Source: Nostoc sp. FACHB-110 (GTDB taxonomy: Bacteria; Cyanobacteriota; Cyanobacteriia; Cyanobacteriales; Nostocaceae). Taken from it: a stretch of 64,000 nt of DNA. The stretch lies in contig NZ_JACJRU010000017.1 of NCBI RefSeq assembly GCF_014697425.1, forward strand, positions 1-64,000, given 5' to 3'. The position numbers were made by a program, and so were the translations under genes. Shown here one piece after another: positions 60,702 through 64,000 of the stretch; position 1 is the first letter of the stretch; every line of letters begins with the position of its first letter. The notes beneath the pieces are model-generated. The model was given only the letters and a program-made list of their open reading frames with translations, ran no database searches and was not told the DNA's origin.

Positions 60702-60830
60702 AAATTCTCAAACCTACTGCCAATCTAGGATTTATTCAAGAGGAAGTAGGACTTAGGATATACTCAGTAAGTGCGTTATGGCTTCAGTCTAACGCACTAC
60801 TATATTATTAATGATGTTTGGGGCGATCGA

Positions 60831-61202
60831 TTATCTCATCTCAACTACATGAATTGCCTTGAGCAATTCTTCTGTGGTGTAAGGCTGCGTTAAATAAGCA
60901 TCTGCACCTTGCTTTTTTCCCCACACAAGATGACTGGTTTGATTTTTGGCACTGCAAATTAAAATCGGCACTTTCGCTTGGCTGGGATGATTTTTGAGGA
61001 AGCGACACAATTCAAAACCATTCATCCCTGGCATAAATACATTAGTAATAATCGCATCTGGCTTTTCTTCTAAAGCCATTTCTAAAGCTTCTTTTGCAGT
61101 TTTAGCTTTAATAATTTTGTAACCTTGCTCTCCCAGAAAATTCTCTAGTTCGCTAAGAGCGTCTTCTAAAATCAGAATTGTCCCCACCAAAGTAATACTC
61201 AA
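60831..61202 (-). CDS. Stand-alone response regulator receiver (CheY-like)
   Basis: A 123-aa receiver domain: ILEDALSELENFLGEQGY near residue 11 with the acidic pocket, phosphoacceptor D in DAIITNVFMPGMNG near 54, and the lysine in LICSAKNQ near 86. The predicted phosphoacceptor position reads IITNVFMPG, in which the usual aspartate is replaced by asparagine; D51 lies just before it. It may thus be a non-phosphorylated receiver. It lies next to a PatA-like regulator on the same strand. Confidence 0.82.
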   Translation of the reverse strand: MSITLVGTILILEDALSELENFLGEQGYKIIKAKTAKEALEMALEEKPDAIITNVFMPGMNGFELCRFLKNHPSQAKVPILICSAKNQTSHLVWGKKQGADAYLTQPYTTEELLKAIHVVEMR

Positions 61203-61396
61203 TTCTGAATCTCCACAAGAATAATTTATTTGATTTATTCTAACTACACCTCCAATATCTGCCCATAAGCTGTTAATCGTTTAATTTTCACATTGAGACT
61301 GCAGGGGAGCAGGGGGCAGGGAGCAAGGGAGAGGGTTTGCAGCTTTTATTACCATGAATATGGTGCAATTTAAATGACGACTAGCTTACTACTCAA

Positions 61397-62548
61397 TTAC
61401 ACAATATGTTGAAAAATAATTTTCATTAAATCACCTTGAGTAAACGGTTGAGTTAAATAGCCAGAAGCTCTAGCTAGTTTAGCTTTTGCTCTATTAATCA
61501 GGCTGGCTTTTTCCGTTACCATAATGATGGGTGTATTTTTAAAATATGCGTGTTTACGCAATAATGTACATAATTCATACCCATCTAAATCAGCCATATC
61601 TACATTCAATAGAATAATGTCTGGTTTAATACGCAGAACTTCTATTAAAGCTTTGAAAGAATCTGTAACTCCAGCTACAGAAAATATTTGCTCATCTAAA
61701 GCATTCTTAATCAGATTTAATATAGCAGTGCTATTATCAATGCAAAATATTGTGTAGACTTTTTTTTCTGTAGTCGAAGCAGCATTTGGTTGATAGTTGT
61801 GATGGCTGGGATTTGCAGGCTGTGATGGAAAACGGTTAAATTTGGGTAATTGCGGTTCAGGCTTGGGTTGAGGATGTGGTTTGGGTTGTGAAAATGGCAA
61901 TGGTTGTGTCCATCTCTTCTCTTCAAGATGCTGTGCGAAAGATGAACGCAACCCTGGATAATTGATGGGAGCTTGAGTATTTTTATTTTCTGTATGGTGT
62001 GATGTCTCTTGATAAAATCCTTCTCTACCTCGCTTTTGACACCTTTCAACTAGTAAGCGCAGGTTAAGATGGCAGAATTTAGGCATATCATCCAAAAAGC
62101 TTTCGGGGATAAATTCGTAACTCCCCTCTTCTAAGTTCAAAAATGACTCTAAAACTTCTAATGCTAATTGTTCTATCAATACCGCCGCTTCTATAGCACT
62201 AATATATTTTTGATTAACTAACCAACAAATTGCTAAATAGTCTGGGTTGGGAATAGCTTGACTCCCAGCACCAGTTTCAAATATCGCTTTTAATTGGTCG
62301 TCAATACCGTTGGGTAAAGTCGAAATTTGCTCACTCAAGCGATGCAAGTTTCTGTACAGCGGCTCAAACATTTTTTCTGAGTAGCACGCATAAATTAACT
62401 TACCCTCATCTATATATATTGACCAAGCACCAGATGTGCTAAACACCTGTAAACAACCAGTCACAGATTTACTGGTGATTTTTTTCAGCAAAGACAATGG
62501 CTGGATTTTTTGGAAAAATCTATATCTACTAATAGGAAGAGTTTTCAT
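61397..62548 (-). CDS. PatA-like response regulator (PATAN-type domain plus receiver)
   Basis: A 383-aa protein from the ATG at 62548 (KTLPISRYRFFQKIQPLSLL). The N-terminal domain (about 1-180) has SVTGCLQVFSTSGAWSIYID near residue 28 and GKLIYACYSEKMFEPLYR, typical of PatA/PATAN-type proteins. A proline/lysine/histidine-rich linker (about 205-260) precedes a receiver at 262-380 with FCIDNSTAILNLI, phosphoacceptor region DIILLNVDMADLDGYELC, where N-V-D replaces the usual motif (D in the third position), and IIMVTEKASL. Such regulators act in pattern formation, phototaxis or pili control. The adjacent receiver gene supports a Che/Pix-type array, but no CheA, CheW or MCP gene is in the window. 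Confidence 0.85.
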   Translation of the reverse strand: MKTLPISRYRFFQKIQPLSLLKKITSKSVTGCLQVFSTSGAWSIYIDEGKLIYACYSEKMFEPLYRNLHRLSEQISTLPNGIDDQLKAIFETGAGSQAIPNPDYLAICWLVNQKYISAIEAAVLIEQLALEVLESFLNLEEGSYEFIPESFLDDMPKFCHLNLRLLVERCQKRGREGFYQETSHHTENKNTQAPINYPGLRSSFAQHLEEKRWTQPLPFSQPKPHPQPKPEPQLPKFNRFPSQPANPSHHNYQPNAASTTEKKVYTIFCIDNSTAILNLIKNALDEQIFSVAGVTDSFKALIEVLRIKPDIILLNVDMADLDGYELCTLLRKHAYFKNTPIIMVTEKASLINRAKAKLARASGYLTQPFTQGDLMKIIFQHIV

Positions 62549-63701
62549 AGTAATAACTGTAAATATAACTAATTGACACGTCAAATAGGTGAATTACCTT
62601 GTAGGAATTCACTGCACATTATTTTAGAGATACTGTTGAGCTAAATATAGCTGTCACATTTTAGTTCGTACAGAGATTCTTCACCCCCAACTCTAAATTA
62701 GCCAATCTCTGATAAGCTATTAATCACCTAACTACATCTAACTGGGAATTACCAAACTAAGCTATGACTCAGTTGCAAAATAGCTTAGTTGGTCGAAATT
62801 AGATAATATCCAAAAGCTGATTTTGCTGATGTAGCTTGCAATAATTTGGTCAATTTAACAATAACTCAAAATCTGCATTTAGAAGTATTGGCTTTAACCC
62901 ATCAGTAGCAAATTTATCATTTATGTACTTATGGTATGACTGAAGATTTGAGATTTTCGGGCTTTAGAGTCTTAGTTTAAGTATATACTTACTGAAATTA
63001 GACTCATTGAATATCAAGTATATAAAACAACATAATATGTATTTTGTTCACAGTATACAGTTCTAAAATGGCTAGACAAAGAATCAGCTTCCACTTGTTA
63101 ATCAAGCTAATTGCTACACAGTCGGCGTTAGTTAATAATTGGACTGATAGACTGAGAACCTGATGTAGCCAAGCATTTAAAGGAATCGAATCTAATTGCT
63201 GCATACGCACTCAATAAAAATCAGTTTTGATTATCTATGACGATAAATATTTACCCTGAAAGATATCTCAATTCATAAATCAATGCTTATGGCAGAAATT
63301 AAACAATGTAATTGACCTAAACATAGTATCGAAATTTAGCTAACTAATAAATGCCAGTTGCGATACATTTAAAATCGATATTACACAAAATTCATACAAT
63401 CAGAGAAAAATATATTAGCTTTATGAGAAACAGATTGTAAAGTCATGAAGATAATTATCTATTAAAGATTTGAATTGACGGGAATTAAGCCAAATATCCG
63501 GACAATAGCCAGAAGTACAGTAATTAGCCATGATCTGAAAATCTGTAAAAAAGATAAACAAAAATCACAAGATAGACCTATCTTTGCAAGTAAATATTTT
63601 GACTAAAACCCTAATTCTAGTAGTACAAGGTAAGAAATTCTAGCTATTGAATTATTAAGCTAAAATTAACTATGCCAATTGTGTAATTTGGACTTACGCT
63701 C
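62549..63701. other. Long intergenic region, no supported gene
   Basis: About 1.15 kb, AT-rich. A 68-codon minus-strand frame at 63004-63210 has no recognisable content. The stretch near 62700-62800 contains CTAATTAGC/AGCTTAG-type inverted segments, and GGACTTACGCTCATGG just before 63702 resembles the start of the MITE-type termini. I see no RNA gene. Confidence 0.4.
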
Positions 63702-64000
63702 ATGGTGACTCAGCTACCTTCTTCTACTAAAAAAGAAATCATCTACCCGGAAACTGATGGACAGCCGATGGCAGAAAATACCAAACAGTATCGCTTGATT
63801 GTCACGATTCAAGGGGGACTCGATACTTTATTTCAAAATGAGCCAAATGTATTTGTCGCGGGTGATCTGTTTTGGTATCCTGTTGAGGGTGATAACCTCA
63901 CTCGCAGAGCGCCTGATGTGATGGTGGTGTTTGGTAGACCAAAAGGCGATCGCGGTTCGTATTTACAATGGCAAGAAGGTAACATTCCTCCACAAGTAGT
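63702..64000 (+). CDS. Uma2 family endonuclease-like protein, 5' part
   Basis: The ATG at 63702 opens VTQLPSSTKKEIIYPETDGQ, followed by LFWYPVEGDNLTRRAPDVMV and VFGRPKGDRGSYLQWQEGNI. This is the Uma2 pattern, a PD-(D/E)XK-type fold very abundant in cyanobacteria; APDVMVV contains a conserved aspartate. The gene continues past the window. Function is not known. Confidence 0.85.
   Translation, partial: MVTQLPSSTKKEIIYPETDGQPMAENTKQYRLIVTIQGGLDTLFQNEPNVFVAGDLFWYPVEGDNLTRRAPDVMVVFGRPKGDRGSYLQWQEGNIPPQV

Overview
The window is from a filamentous, probably heterocyst-forming cyanobacterium of the Nostoc/Anabaena/Tolypothrix kind. Evidence is the photosystem II D2 gene (psbD), the ndhA-I-G-E cluster of the photosynthetic NDH-1 complex, very frequent GCGATCGC (HIP1) octamers, many short MITE-like and heptamer repeats, a PatA-type response regulator, XisH/XisI, and a type V-K CRISPR-associated transposon whose parts closely resemble the Anabaena cylindrica and Anabaena 7120 systems as I remember them.

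Layout. 1-7.1 kb is core genome: psbD (cut by the window edge), UPF0367, an ECF-type ATPase, a YacP/NYN nuclease, tRNA-Asn, a class V aminotransferase, and a VIT/vWA protein. 7.3-11.1 kb is a small accessory patch: an antitoxin-like/HNH pair, an orphan antitoxin-like gene, a UPF0175/DUF3368 toxin-antitoxin pair and an NB-ARC STAND protein, with duplicated fragments of the patch left in its intergenic DNA. 11.2-15.4 kb holds a BlaI/M56 sensor pair, comB and an RluA-type pseudouridine synthase.

15.69-28.34 kb is the most remarkable part: a decayed type V-K CAST. Both transposon ends, a truncated tnsB, the MerR-type repressor cvkR with a matching operator, an apparently intact cas12k, the tracrRNA, a 12-repeat CRISPR array and a delocalised homing guide are present. 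tnsC and tniQ are absent. An IS5-family element sits at the tnsB break point and runs in frame into the C-terminal tail of a type I HsdS, so one IS-linked deletion can explain the loss of tnsB's tail, tnsC, tniQ and most of hsdS. Cargo is XisH/XisI, an STAS-like protein, toxin-antitoxin debris, a retropepsin-like protease and a full-length HsdR. The homing guide matches 17 nt at the 3' end of tRNA-Leu(UAG), next to a GTT PAM and 60 bp from the transposon end.

28.4-46.5 kb returns to mostly core genes: alr, HNH proteins, a DHH phosphoesterase, an EVE-TPR-HNH protein that looks like a modification-dependent restriction enzyme, sixA, gltA, the ndh cluster, nadK, tsaE, a YvcK-type protein and ruvC. 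46.5-58.5 kb is a patchwork region: a multi-PAS/GAF histidine kinase and its NarL-type regulator, a 223-bp direct duplication, two remnants of AraC-type regulators, small exported proteins, and two visibly GC-richer genes (a CPBP protease and an actinobacterial-looking alpha/beta hydrolase) that suggest transfer. 58.6-64 kb contains a small membrane protein, an unrecognised 316-aa protein, a stand-alone receiver with a PatA-like regulator, and the start of a Uma2-type gene.

All calls are from reading the sequence; no database search was run.
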